Shown: in pieces, positions 53,272 through 62,439 of the stretch | Layout of the letters: each line of letters opens with the position of its first letter | Position numbering within the stretch: position 1 is the first letter of the stretch | NCBI GenBank assembly: GCA_040290295.1 | Contig: PSMW01000001.1 | Coordinates: forward strand, 1 to 64,000 | Direction of reading: 5' to 3' | Origin: CAADGV01 sp040290295 | Lineage (GTDB): Bacteria; Bacteroidota; Ignavibacteria; UBA10030; UBA6906 | Length of the DNA: 64,000 nt | The notes under the pieces: generated by a model | Databases searched by the model: none | What the model was told of the DNA's origin: nothing | What the model saw: the letters and a program-made list of their open reading frames with translations, nothing else | Translations under genes and position numbers: made by a program

Positions 53272-54597
53272 ATGATCATCCGCAGCCGGCGCGTCGTAAC
53301 ACCTCGAGGCGTCAGTGATTGCGCGGTCCATGTCGAAGGAGGCAAAATCCTTGCAATCATCCCTTCGACACAACCACGCAACGCCGACGTCATCGATGTC
53401 GGCGATCTGGTGCTCTCGCCGGGCATCGTCGATCCGCATGTGCACGGTAATGAACCGGGCCGAACGGAGTGGGAGGGATTCGAAACCCTCACACGAGCTG
53501 CGGCAGCAGGCGGCATTACCACAATCGTTGATATGCCGCTGAACAGCTCTCCTGTGACCACGACACCGCACGCGCTTCATCTCAAGCTTGCGGCGGCATC
53601 GGGCAAGCTCCATGTCGATTGCGCATTCCACGCAGGGATCATTCCGGAAAATGCTTGGAGCCTCTTGCCGCTGTTGTCCTCCGGCGTGGTGGGCGTAAAA
53701 GCCTTTCTTATGCACTCTGGTATCGATGAGTTTCCGAACGTCGATGAGTCCGATCTGCGCGTCGCGATGCCGGTGATTGCATCGAGCGGGCTACCGCTGT
53801 TGGTACACGCGGAACTGCAAACGCCCGTTGCGCAGAACATTTCGGGAAGTGCTCGAGACTATCGGACGTACCTCGCCTCGCGTCCCCGGCAGTGGGAGAA
53901 CGAAGCAATTGCACTCATGATACAGCTTTGCCGTGAGTTTCGCTGTCGCGTGCACATCGTGCATATGTCGTCGTCCGAAGCGCTCCCGATGTTGCGTGCA
54001 GCCAAGGCGGAAGGCTTGCCGATGACGGCCGAGACGTGTCCGCATTACCTTTTCTTCGCCGCAGAAGAAATCCCCGACGGGGCGACGGCCTTCAAGTGCG
54101 CGCCGCCAATTCGCGAGCGCGAGAACAACGAGTTGCTGTGGAGCGCGTTGCGTGAGGGAGTATTGGATTGCATCGCTTCCGACCACTCGCCGTGTCCGCC
54201 GGAGATGAAGCACGTAGCGTCGGGCGACTTCCTTGGCGCGTGGGGCGGCATCGCATCCCTTCAGTGGAGTCTGTCGATCGCTTGGACGTACGCACGCGAT
54301 CATGGCGGAACGCTGGAAGACCTCGCACGCTGGATGTCGCACAATACCGCCGCGCTGATCGGATTGGAGAAGCAAAAAGGAACAATCGCCGCGGGATGCG
54401 ACGCTGATTTTGTTGTGTGGGATCCGGAAGTGCCGTTCACCGTCGAACGTTCGCAGATTCTCCATCGCCACAAGCTCACACCGTACGAGGGGCGGACACT
54501 CTACGGCAAGGTGCACGCTACGTATCTGCGCGGCGAAAAAGTCTTCGATGACGGCACGCTGACGCAGCCCATCGGTCAAGTTCTGCTACGAACGTAA
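53272..54597 (+). CDS. allB: Allantoinase
   Basis: 441 residues from ATG 53272, family length. Metal ligands of the amidohydrolase fold are visible: HxH in VDPHVHGNEPGRTEWEGF, carbamylated Lys in VVGVKAFLMHSG, His in LLVHAELQ, His in VHIVHMSSSEALP, Asp in LDCIASDHSPCPPEMK. It opens allantoin to allantoate. The upstream frame (to 53092) overlaps the Spy gene and is not allantoinase-like. It is the first gene of the purine catabolic island; allantoicase follows 16 bases later. Confidence 0.95.
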   Translation: MIIRSRRVVTPRGVSDCAVHVEGGKILAIIPSTQPRNADVIDVGDLVLSPGIVDPHVHGNEPGRTEWEGFETLTRAAAAGGITTIVDMPLNSSPVTTTPHALHLKLAAASGKLHVDCAFHAGIIPENAWSLLPLLSSGVVGVKAFLMHSGIDEFPNVDESDLRVAMPVIASSGLPLLVHAELQTPVAQNISGSARDYRTYLASRPRQWENEAIALMIQLCREFRCRVHIVHMSSSEALPMLRAAKAEGLPMTAETCPHYLFFAAEEIPDGATAFKCAPPIRERENNELLWSALREGVLDCIASDHSPCPPEMKHVASGDFLGAWGGIASLQWSLSIAWTYARDHGGTLEDLARWMSHNTAALIGLEKQKGTIAAGCDADFVVWDPEVPFTVERSQILHRHKLTPYEGRTLYGKVHATYLRGEKVFDDGTLTQPIGQVLLRT

Positions 54598-54613
54598 GAG
54601 GAACCAGACATTC

Positions 54614-55648
54614 ATGTTACCATCGAGCCAACTCCCTGCCGCTTTTCCCGGATTGACAGATCTTGCCTCCGAGCGTCTTGGAGGTGTAGCGCTTGCCGCG
54701 AGCGATGAGTTTTTTGCGGAGAAAGAAAATCTGCTCAAACCGTCTGCTCCGATCTTCATCCCGGAGAAATACACCGATCGCGGAAAATGGATGGACGGGT
54801 GGGAATCGCGTCGCAAACGCTTTGCCCCAACGGATGCCGCCACCGTGCACGATTGGTGTATCGTGAAGCTTGGACTTGCCGGTATCGTCAAAGGTGTCGA
54901 TATCGATACGAGCTGGTTCATCGGCAACAGTCCCTCGTACGCGTCGTTGGATGCTTGCGCGTTCGACGATGCAACGACACTCGAAGCATTGAGGGCTACC
55001 GATTGGAAGGAGCTTCTTCCGAAATCGCCGTTGAAGCCCGGAACGCAAAATCTCTTCAGCATCGTCAGTAACGAACGATGGACGTACGTCCTACTGAAGA
55101 TTTATCCCGATGGCGGCGTTGCCCGCTTGCGTGTGTACGGCATGGTCGTGCCTGATCGGCGCGCGCTCGCCAGTGCATCGCGCATCGACTTAGCGGCGTT
55201 GGCGAACGGAGGCATGGTCATAGCGGCGAGCGATATGTTCTTCGGGAACAAAGAACACCTCATTCTGCCGGGGAATGCAAGAAATATGGGGGAAGGGTGG
55301 GAGACGCGCCGCCGACGCGGTCCCGGACACGATTGGGCGATCGTTCGATTGGCAGTGCCGGGCGTCGTCACGTCGGTCGAAGTGGATACACAACACTTCA
55401 AAGGGAACGCCCCCGATCGCTGCTCGCTCGATTGCTGCTTCGCGCCCAATGCCGATGTCGATGCTCTCGTGTGGTCACAGGTGCAGTGGACGACGCTCCT
55501 TCCCCCCATGCCGTTGAATGCGGATGCCAAGAACATCTTCGAACAAGAGGTGAGATCCGTTGGGCAATGCAGCCATGTTCGTCTCAACATCTTTCCCGAC
55601 GGCGGCGTGAGTCGTTTGCGTATCTGGGGAAAGCCTGTCCTCTCATAG
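54614..55648 (+). CDS. alc: Allantoicase
   Basis: 344 residues, family length, with two copies of the allantoicase domain. First: DLASERLGGVALAASDEFFA and DGWESRRKRFAPTDAATVHD. Second: DLAALANGGMVIAASDMFFG and GWETRRRRGPGHDWAIVRLA. Each ends with the conserved HVRLNIFPDGGVSRLRIWG-type motif. It hydrolyses allantoate to ureidoglycolate and urea. It lies in the allB-alc-uraD cluster with tight spacing. Confidence 0.95.
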   Translation: MLPSSQLPAAFPGLTDLASERLGGVALAASDEFFAEKENLLKPSAPIFIPEKYTDRGKWMDGWESRRKRFAPTDAATVHDWCIVKLGLAGIVKGVDIDTSWFIGNSPSYASLDACAFDDATTLEALRATDWKELLPKSPLKPGTQNLFSIVSNERWTYVLLKIYPDGGVARLRVYGMVVPDRRALASASRIDLAALANGGMVIAASDMFFGNKEHLILPGNARNMGEGWETRRRRGPGHDWAIVRLAVPGVVTSVEVDTQHFKGNAPDRCSLDCCFAPNADVDALVWSQVQWTTLLPPMPLNADAKNIFEQEVRSVGQCSHVRLNIFPDGGVSRLRIWGKPVLS

Positions 55649-55657
55649 GTTCGTCCG

Positions 55658-56173
55658 ATGACGCTCGATGAGTTGAACAGGATGGATGCCCCCGCTGCTG
55701 CGACAGAACTTTATTGCTGCTGCGGATCGTTGCGATGGGTGGAAGGCTTGCTCGATCGGCGTCCGTTTCGCTCGGTCGATGCACTACTGCAGTGTGCCGA
55801 TGAGGTGTGGTGGAGTCTTGCCGAGCACGACTGGATGGAGGCGTTCACGCATCATCCTCGGATCGGCGACATCGAGAGCCTGAAGAAGAAGTTCGCGGAT
55901 ACTGCTCGTTGGGCGGCAAGTGAACAAGCAAGTGTGCAAGAGGCATCCGAAGCAATCTTGCGCGCACTCGCCGACGGCAACCGAGAGTACGAACAGCGCT
56001 TCGGCTTCATCTTCATTGTCTGTGCCACAGGGAAAACTGCAGAAGACCTGCTTGCACACTTGCAGTCACGTCTGAACAATCCGCATGCGACGGAGCTTGG
56101 CGTTGCCGCAGGCGAGCAGGCGAAGATTACGCGGTTGCGATTATTGAAGCTGCTCGAAACATCATCTCACTGA
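55658..56173 (+). CDS. uraD: 2-oxo-4-hydroxy-4-carboxy-5-ureidoimidazoline (OHCU) decarboxylase
   Basis: 171 residues, family size. The signature residues are in FTHHPRIGDIESLKKKFAD (catalytic His region) and FGFIFIVCATGKTAEDLLAH LQSRL. It decarboxylates OHCU to S-allantoin, the step after HIU hydrolase. It begins nine bases after the allantoicase stop and is followed 17 bases later by the symporter remnant. The matching HIU hydrolase is at 60260. Confidence 0.92.
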   Translation: MTLDELNRMDAPAAATELYCCCGSLRWVEGLLDRRPFRSVDALLQCADEVWWSLAEHDWMEAFTHHPRIGDIESLKKKFADTARWAASEQASVQEASEAILRALADGNREYEQRFGFIFIVCATGKTAEDLLAHLQSRLNNPHATELGVAAGEQAKITRLRLLKLLETSSH

Positions 56174-56190
56174 AACAAAAAACCATCCTC

Positions 56191-57439
56191 ATGACAGAAC
56201 TCGAAAACCTCTTGGCTGACCTCAGCGACATCGCCTGGGGTCCGCCACTGCTCATCCTTCTGCTCGGTACGCATGTGTTCCTGACACTGCGCCTTCGCTT
56301 CATTCAACGCTACATCGGCAAGGCAATCAAACTCTCCTTCGGTACGAACAAGGAAGGTGAGGGGGATGTGAGTCAATTCGGTGCGCTGACCACAGCACTC
56401 GCGGCGACAATCGGTACGGGAAACATCGTCGGTGTGGCGACCGCCATCGCTGCGGGTGGACCCGGCGCGGTATTCTGGATGTGGCTGACAGGCGTCTTCG
56501 GAATTGCCACGAAATATGCCGAAGCGCTTCTTGCGGTCAAGTACCGCATCAAGATGCCGACAGGTGCCATGGCTGGCGGACCGATGTACGTGTTGGAGCG
56601 CGGCATGCATGCGAAATGGCTCGGTGTTGCGTTCGCAGCGCTCACGGCAATTTCCGCGTTCGGCATCGGCAACATGGTGCAGGCAAATTCCATCTCGCAC
56701 ATGACAGAAGAGACCTTCGGCATCGCACCATGGATAACGGGTGCTGTTATCACGGTGTTGGTTGCCGATAAACTATTCGCACATTCCCGATACGCTCTCG
56801 CTCATTCTCAGCAGCGCCTTCACGGGCCATGCGATGGTGGGCGGATTCGTTGGAGCAGGAATGAAGGAAGCGATACGCTATGGTGTCGCACGCGGATTGT
56901 TTTGCAACGAATCGGGACTCGGCAGCGCGCCCATCGTTGCTGCAGCCGCGCAGACACGCAATCCGATCCGCCAAGCATTGGTGGCGTCGCCCGGCAAGTT
57001 CTGGGACGCGGTGGTCGTCTGTGCCGTCACCGGCATCGTCTTGGTCAATTCGGGCGAGTGGTTGAAAGGGTTGAAAGGTGCGGCACTCACCAACGCGGCC
57101 TTCGCCGACATTCCTGCGGTCGGGCCGATCGTGCTTACCGTCGGATTGCTCACGTTCGTGTTCTCGACGATTATCGGTTGGTCGTATTATGGTGAGAAGG
57201 CGGCGGAGTATCTCTTCGGTGTAGGTGCTATCCTGCCGTATCGTGTGCTCTGGGTGGCGGTGGCGATGATCGGTTCTACTCTCTCACTGTCGATCGTTTG
57301 GTCGCTTGCCGATATCACCAACGGCTTGATGGCAATTCCGAATTTGGTATCGTTGCTTTGGCTGAACCGGGTCATCGTCGAAGAGACCAAGCATTATTTG
57401 TGGGAAGAGCGATTCGATGAACCTTTCCGAAACAAATGA
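56191..57439 (+). pseudogene. Sodium:amino acid (AGCS family) symporter with internal deletion and frameshift
   Basis: The first frame (56191 to about 56770) encodes the N-terminal half of an AGCS transporter (GDVSQFGALTTALAATIGTG, GAMAGGPMYVLERGMH, then FGIAPWITGAVITVLV). From about 56776 the homologous protein continues in another frame (HIPDTLSLILSSAFTGHAMV, GLFCNESGLGSAPIVAAAAQ) to TGA 57437-57439. About 40 residues between the two parts, normally TM segments, are missing, and the join is out of frame. The combined length of about 415 residues is short for the 450-480 of the family. It sits in the purine island, suggesting import of allantoin or an amino acid. An inactivating deletion or an assembly error are both possible. 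Confidence 0.82.
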
Positions 57440-57453
57440 TAGCGAGGAACGTT

Positions 57454-58908
57454 ATGGTGAAACACTTGACGTCCGAGACCGTTGCCGATGTCTTTGCTCG
57501 ATTGCGAGAAGCGAACTCCGCGTTCGCCGCAAAGTATCCGGGAGACGACGGCGCCCGACAACCTGTGCACACCGTGTACGGTGGCGCGCAGATTTTCAAA
57601 GCAGATACCGCACGGCGCTTAGGTGACGTAGCGCTGCGTGCATTGCGCGAGTACACTCCCGACTTTCTCACCTTTGCCGAGGCTGTGCAGATCTTCGGCG
57701 CAGAACGATTCCCGCGTTCGGCATCCCAACGTTTGGCGTTGCGCAAACAGGTCGAACGAAATCCCCACGCAGCAAAGGCAAACAGTCCGCACGCATGGCT
57801 TGCCTACACCATCTATCAGCGTGTCGTCGAAAAGCTAACGAAGGAGCCGGTGGAGGACTTCCGCATCGACTTCGAGGACGGCTACGGCAATCGCCCCGAC
57901 GACGAAGAAGATGGGCATGCAACCTTCACCGCACAGGAAGTTGCGAGAGGAATGCAGGAAGGGACTCTTCCTCCCTTTATCGGGATCCGCATCAAGCCGC
58001 TCACGGAGGAGATGAAGGTACGCAGTGCACGCACGTTAGACATCTTCGTGAGCACCTTGGTGGAGTCGTCCAACGGCGTCGTGCCTCCAAACTTCGTCGT
58101 CACTATTCCGAAGGTTACGATTCCCGATCACGTCAGTGCTGTGAGCGATTGGTGCAAAGTGCTGGAGGCGAAGTTAGGACTTCCCTTCGGTACGCTGAAA
58201 TTGGAGTTGATGGTCGAGACGCCCCAAGCCATGTTCAATCAACGCGGAGAGTCGCATCTGCCGCGGTTGATCGAAGCCGGAGAGGGGAGAGTGCGCGGAG
58301 CGCACTTCGGAGTGTACGACTATACCGCGTTGTGTGAAATCACCGCAGCGCACCAGACGATGCGACATCCCGCATGCGACTTTGCGCGGCACATGATGAA
58401 GGTGGCATTGGCTCAAACGGGCGTGATGCTTTCCGATGGTGCAACGAACATCCTGCCGGTTGGACCGCATCGATCGACCAACGGCACGCTCACGCGACGA
58501 CAGCGTGCCGAGAACACGGCAGCGGTGCACCGTGCATGGAAGATTGCATTCGACGATACGATGCATTCGCTGCGACACGGGTTCTATCAGGGTTGGGATT
58601 TGCATCCCGCGCAGTTGCCCGTACGCTATGCGGCGGTCTACGCGTTCTTCCTCGAAGGACTAGACCTCGCCTCGCTTCGACTGAAGACGTTTGTCGAGAA
58701 AGCTGCCCAAGCGACGCTCATCGGCGATGTGTTCGACGACGCTGCGACGGGACAGGGATTGCTTAACTACTTCTTGCGCGGCTTGAACTGTGGTGCAATC
58801 ACCGAAGAAGAGGCGCTGACGACCGGACTGTCGCTCGAGGAGTTGCGCTCGCGTTCGTTCGTCAAGATTTTGCAGGGAAGAAGACACAGCACCGCTACGG
58901 ATCGTTAG
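57454..58908 (+). CDS. CitE/HpcH-aldolase-superfamily protein (DUF6986-like)
   Basis: 484 residues from ATG 57454 (AGCGAGGA six bases upstream). The TIM-barrel metal/acid motif is FRIDFEDGYGNRPDDEEDGH. The superfamily ETP signature appears as LKLELMVETPQAMFNQRG, followed by RVRGAHFGVYDYTAL and LSDGATNILPVG. It resembles the HpcH/HpaI aldolase and citrate lyase beta group, and a DUF6986-type family found in purine clusters. Malate synthase signatures are absent. An inferred job is handling glyoxylate or a related acid from ureidoglycolate. The substrate is unproven. Confidence 0.72.
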   Translation: MVKHLTSETVADVFARLREANSAFAAKYPGDDGARQPVHTVYGGAQIFKADTARRLGDVALRALREYTPDFLTFAEAVQIFGAERFPRSASQRLALRKQVERNPHAAKANSPHAWLAYTIYQRVVEKLTKEPVEDFRIDFEDGYGNRPDDEEDGHATFTAQEVARGMQEGTLPPFIGIRIKPLTEEMKVRSARTLDIFVSTLVESSNGVVPPNFVVTIPKVTIPDHVSAVSDWCKVLEAKLGLPFGTLKLELMVETPQAMFNQRGESHLPRLIEAGEGRVRGAHFGVYDYTALCEITAAHQTMRHPACDFARHMMKVALAQTGVMLSDGATNILPVGPHRSTNGTLTRRQRAENTAAVHRAWKIAFDDTMHSLRHGFYQGWDLHPAQLPVRYAAVYAFFLEGLDLASLRLKTFVEKAAQATLIGDVFDDAATGQGLLNYFLRGLNCGAITEEEALTTGLSLEELRSRSFVKILQGRRHSTATDR

Positions 58909-58915
58909 ACATCGG

Positions 58916-59416
58916 ATGACTCTGTCCTCGAAACGTTCCGGACCTCGGATGGCGGAGTTCTTTTTGCGGAAGAAACTTACACGAAGAGACCTCTCTCGAT
59001 TCGTCTCGCACGCACTCATGCTCTCGCTTTCGAACGGCTGCGGAGGTGTCCGACAAGGTACGCGTGCAGTTGATGCTGTGGTACGCGACTCAGTGTGGGT
59101 TCGAGAAGAACTGTACTTCGGTGCCGATATCCCCGCGAACGGAATGGTCACCGATTCGTTATGGGAAGCCTTCCTCGAAGAAAAAGTGATCCCCCAGTTT
59201 CCGGATGGCTCGACCACCGTTTCGGCTGTTGGTTATTATCGCTATACGAGCGGCAGAACCGTGAAAGAGCAAACGAGAATGCTAACGATCTATTACCCAA
59301 TCACGCTCGACGATGGAGACGATCGCATCGAGGCGATCATGGCAGCATACAAGAAGAAGTTCTTGCAGGAGTCGATCCTTCGTGCCACGAGCAAGAGTGC
59401 TGTGCACTTTCGTTGA
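58916..59416 (+). CDS. DUF3574-family protein
   Basis: 166 residues. The basic N-terminus (RKKLTRRDLSRFVSHALMLS LSNGC) may be a signal, possibly lipoprotein or Tat-like without the full motif. The body matches DUF3574: EELYFGADIPANGMVTDSLW, VIPQFPDGSTTVSAVGYYRY, EQTRMLTIYYPI, IEAIMAAYKKKFLQESILRA. The function of the family is unknown. It begins seven bases after the CitE-like gene and is probably part of the purine operon. Confidence 0.8.
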   Translation: MTLSSKRSGPRMAEFFLRKKLTRRDLSRFVSHALMLSLSNGCGGVRQGTRAVDAVVRDSVWVREELYFGADIPANGMVTDSLWEAFLEEKVIPQFPDGSTTVSAVGYYRYTSGRTVKEQTRMLTIYYPITLDDGDDRIEAIMAAYKKKFLQESILRATSKSAVHFR

Positions 59417-59522
59417 GGCGGAATGGTTGTGCTTCGGTTCAGCTATGGTTGCCTGAGTGCAAGGAGCAGTGTTTGTGGAACCAGATTCAACATCTGTATG
59501 CAGTGCTCGTCGGGCAGATCGC

Positions 59523-60221
59523 ATGATGATTGTCGCCTGTGGCATTGTTCTTCTTTCTCTCATGATGAACGAACCACATCACAGTACCGTGCAACACAAG
59601 GAGACGCTTCGCATTCTCGCTCTCGGCGATTCGTACACCATCGGGGAGAGCGTGGAGCCGCACGAGCGTTTTCCTGATCAACTTGCCGCTGCACTGCGCA
59701 GCCGCGGTCTGGCTGTGGCAGAATTGGTGGTTCTTGCTCGGACAGGTTGGACCACCGACGAACTGAATGCCGCTATCGACGAACATCATCCAACGGGCAC
59801 GTTCGATCTGGTGACGCTCTTGATTGGAGTGAACAATCAGTATCGCGGCAGGAGTGTCGATGAGTACCGTCTGGAATTTGTCGCATTACTCCAACGAGCC
59901 ATTGCCTTCGCCGGGATGAATCCTCGGCGCGTTCTGGTCCTTTCCATTCCCGACTGGGGCGTCATGCCGTTCGCCGACGGACGTGATCGGGCGAAGATCA
60001 GTCTGGAGATCGACGCGTTCAATGCGGTCAATTGGGAAGAGTCTGTGCGAGCGGGGGCACAGTACATTGACATCACCCCCATCTCGCGCGAAGCACAACG
60101 CCTTCCCGATCTGATCGCGCCCGACGGTTTACATCCCTCTGCAGTGCAGTATGCAGCATGGGTGGCGTTGATAGTACCGAAAGCATTGAAGGCGCTTTCA
60201 CACAGCCTACGCGACGAGTAG
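59523..60221 (+). CDS. SGNH/GDSL-type hydrolase
   Basis: About 232 residues from ATG 59523 with an N-terminal hydrophobic segment (MMIVACGIVLLSLMM). SGNH motifs: ILALGDSYTIGESV (Ser of GDS), VTLLIGVNNQYRG (Gly, Asn), APDGLHPSAVQYAAW (Asp-His). It is probably an esterase or lipase-like enzyme, exported. Its place between DUF3574 and the HIU hydrolase in the purine cluster is unexplained. The frame to 59457 is a weaker start. Confidence 0.85.
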   Translation: MMIVACGIVLLSLMMNEPHHSTVQHKETLRILALGDSYTIGESVEPHERFPDQLAAALRSRGLAVAELVVLARTGWTTDELNAAIDEHHPTGTFDLVTLLIGVNNQYRGRSVDEYRLEFVALLQRAIAFAGMNPRRVLVLSIPDWGVMPFADGRDRAKISLEIDAFNAVNWEESVRAGAQYIDITPISREAQRLPDLIAPDGLHPSAVQYAAWVALIVPKALKALSHSLRDE

Positions 60222-60259
60222 ATGATCCATCGATCCACAATAATCATCAGAACTTCTTT

Positions 60260-60604
60260 ATGAAGAGTTCCATCACGACACACATCTTGGATACGAGCAA
60301 AGGGAGACCGGCAGTCGGGGTGAGCGTCCGCTTGCAACGCAAGCAACTGGACGGGACGTGGCAAGAGCTCTCCCGAGGCACAACGAACGAAGACGGCCGC
60401 ATAACGGATCTTCTTCCACTAGAAAGCACTCTGCAAGGCAGTGACTTCCGGCTCGTATTTGAAACGGGGGAGTACTTTCGTCGTGCAGGCGTCGAGGCGT
60501 TCTATCCATTCGTAACGGTGGAGTTCTCGACGAAAGACGAGAACCACTACCACGTTCCCTTGCTCCTAAGCCCTTACGGCTACACGACCTACCGAGGAAG
60601 CTGA
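60260..60604 (+). CDS. uraH: 5-hydroxyisourate hydrolase (transthyretin-like)
   Basis: 114 residues from ATG 60260. The HIUase signature opens with ITTHILDTSKGRPAVGVSVR (His catalytic) and closes with YHVPLLLSPYGYTTYRGS, the C-terminal YRGS tetrapeptide that separates HIU hydrolases from true transthyretins. It turns HIU into OHCU, which uraD then decarboxylates. It follows the SGNH gene by 38 bases. Confidence 0.95.
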   Translation: MKSSITTHILDTSKGRPAVGVSVRLQRKQLDGTWQELSRGTTNEDGRITDLLPLESTLQGSDFRLVFETGEYFRRAGVEAFYPFVTVEFSTKDENHYHVPLLLSPYGYTTYRGS

Positions 60605-60732
60605 GCAGTTCGTCGATAACGGCTGAGAACTTCCTTCATCACATTCTCATGTGGTTGCGGTCGAGAGGGGGAAAGGGTGTATTGAGCCGCAGATGCAACC
60701 CACTGTTGATTCACAAGCTCGAGGTCCCCTCC

Positions 60733-61413
60733 ATGAAACCCCTTGACGAATCGCTCCACCGCCGCGCGTTCCTCGGTACGATGGCAGCCGCTGCCGGCAT
60801 GGCTGCACTCTCATCGCCGATCGAACTTCTCGCCGAGCAACAAGCAAAGCCCAATCGCTCGCTCGTCGAAGGATTGGAAAAATGGCTGAGCCGCATTAAG
60901 GGACGGCACCGTCAAGTGTTCGATGCGCCCAGCACGAATGGCGGTTTGCCACTGGCGTGGGCGCGCGTGTTCTTGATGTCGAACATGCAGATGGGCGTGC
61001 CCGCCAAAAAAATTACCTCGGTTCTCGTGCTGCGCCACGATGCCATTCCCTTTGCCATGAACGATGATCTCTGGCAGAAATACGACTTCGGCGAAGCGTT
61101 CAACATTACCTACGCCATGACGAAGCAACGCATCAAGTCCAACATGTTCTGGAAGCCGAAAGAGGAATTGCCGATCCCAAGGATGTCGTTGGACAACCTT
61201 TTGGAAGACGGCGTGCTCGTCGGTCTATGCGATCTCGCGCTCACCGTCAACAGCATGCACTTCGCAGAGAAGACGAAGACGAGTGCCGAGGCTATCAAGA
61301 AGGAATGGGTGGCAGGAATCTTTCCGGGCGTGCAGATCGTCCCATCGGGCGTCTTGGCAATCAATCGCGCCCAAGAGAGGAAGTGCACCTACTGCTACGC
61401 GGGCGAGGGGTAG
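60733..61413 (+). CDS. Tat-exported DsrE-like protein
   Basis: About 226 residues from ATG 60733. The N-terminus carries a twin-arginine-type signal (ESLHRRAFLGTMAAAAGMAA), so export in folded form is likely. The body has ITSVLVLRHDAIPFAMNDDL and WQKYDFGEAFNITYAM, typical of Tat-signal proteins with DsrE-like (sulfur-relay) folds, and ends in KCTYCYAGEG with two cysteines. The function is uncertain: redox or sulfur handling is inferred from the family. It faces the cytochrome/xanthine dehydrogenase genes on the other strand. Confidence 0.76.
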   Translation: MKPLDESLHRRAFLGTMAAAAGMAALSSPIELLAEQQAKPNRSLVEGLEKWLSRIKGRHRQVFDAPSTNGGLPLAWARVFLMSNMQMGVPAKKITSVLVLRHDAIPFAMNDDLWQKYDFGEAFNITYAMTKQRIKSNMFWKPKEELPIPRMSLDNLLEDGVLVGLCDLALTVNSMHFAEKTKTSAEAIKKEWVAGIFPGVQIVPSGVLAINRAQERKCTYCYAGEG

Positions 61414-61438
61414 AATCGAGCAAGACGATGCTGCATCA

Positions 61439-61470
61439 GAGCGAGGGCGTGCACCCTCGCTCTTTTATTT
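61439..61470 (+). terminator. Rho-independent terminator after the Tat/DsrE-like gene
   Basis: GAGCGAGGG (61439-61447) and CCCTCGCTC (61454-61462) form a 9-bp stem with a 6-base loop, followed by TTTTATTT. Its end overlaps the stop codon of the minus-strand cytochrome gene. Confidence 0.9.
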
Positions 61471-62439
61471 ACTGCGGCGCTCGTAATAGACCGCGTCAGG
61501 AGGAAGCGGTTCCACGCGATAATCGGTGTCTTTCCACGGATAGACAGGTCGTGGTTTTGCGTTAATGTATGCTGCAAGGTGTTGTGCCTCTTCGTCGGTG
61601 AGTGAGCCGGGATCGAGATACGGCATCGCGTAGCGAATCATTCCCGCAAGTGTGTAGATGCGTGCGGCTCCCGCGCCGTCGTTCCACGAATTCGGTCCCC
61701 ACAGTGGTCATGCCTTCTTATCTCCAATTTCTACTCCTTGCCCATCATGTCCATGACAGTTCGAGCACTTCTCGACGAACAGCGCTTCGCCGCGTTGCGG
61801 ATCGAGTTGCGCGAGCGGAATGAGGTTAGACGGCGCAATCACGTTCTGTCTCCGCCACGCAGGACTTTTTCCGAACGGCGTGCCGCGAGAAAGCCACGAC
61901 AGATATGCGCTGAGTGCCAGGACCTATTTGGATTCTAGAGTTGGGAGGGGTACATCGAGGGCTTCGTTTTCCGCTATGCGAGGACCAATGGCGCCCATGC
62001 TTCGCCGGAAACATCCTACGATGCGATCCTCGAGGCTGAATAATCGCCCCTCACGTTTATTGTACTCGGGATAGATTGCCGCAATGCCTACGAGCGGCAT
62101 TGCCTTCAGTTTCTGTCCCGCATTCAAATGACAATTGTTGCACGAAAGTGCGTTCGGTGCGAAGCGCGCTGCTTCCCGTAACGTGTTGGTGAACAGCTTG
62201 AAGCCCCATCGAATCTGTTCCGTCAGTGGTGAGGAGTGTAATGAGGTATCGGTCAGGGGATTCATCGGCACATCCCACGCGGTCGTCATTGTTGCGCTTG
62301 CGGGGATGAGCTGGTGTAGTGTCTCCGCGGTTCGCTGCGTGCGTTTCTTCTCGCCGCAGATTCCAGAAACCGTCGGAATGAAGATCAGGAGGCTGTAAAG
62401 AACAAATCGAGTGAACATAGGCAAGAAGTGGTTCTTCAT
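61465..62439 (-). pseudogene. TsdA-like diheme cytochrome c with two in-frame stops
   Basis: From ATG 62439 the frame encodes a signal peptide and a first haem site, ALSCNNCHLNAGQKL, then IYPEYNKREGRLFSLEDRIV GCFRRSMG, as in TsdA-type thiosulfate dehydrogenases/cytochromes. TAG at 61924-61926 follows PTLESK. The same frame continues VLALSAYLSWLSRGTPFGKS, a second haem site FVEKCSNCHGHDGQGVEIGD, then TGA at 61708-61710, then PLWGPNSWNDGAGAARIYTL and further family sequence to TAA 61465-61467. All three pieces align with the family in one frame. The ATG overlaps the xanthine dehydrogenase TGA (ATGA), suggesting electron acceptor function for that enzyme. Translation would give only the first haem domain unless stops are read through. 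Confidence 0.85.

Noticed and set aside
57454..58908. Annotation as malate synthase (aceB)
   Set aside because: The malate synthase signature (GLNCGRWDY-type) is absent and motifs match the wider HpcH/CitE superfamily.
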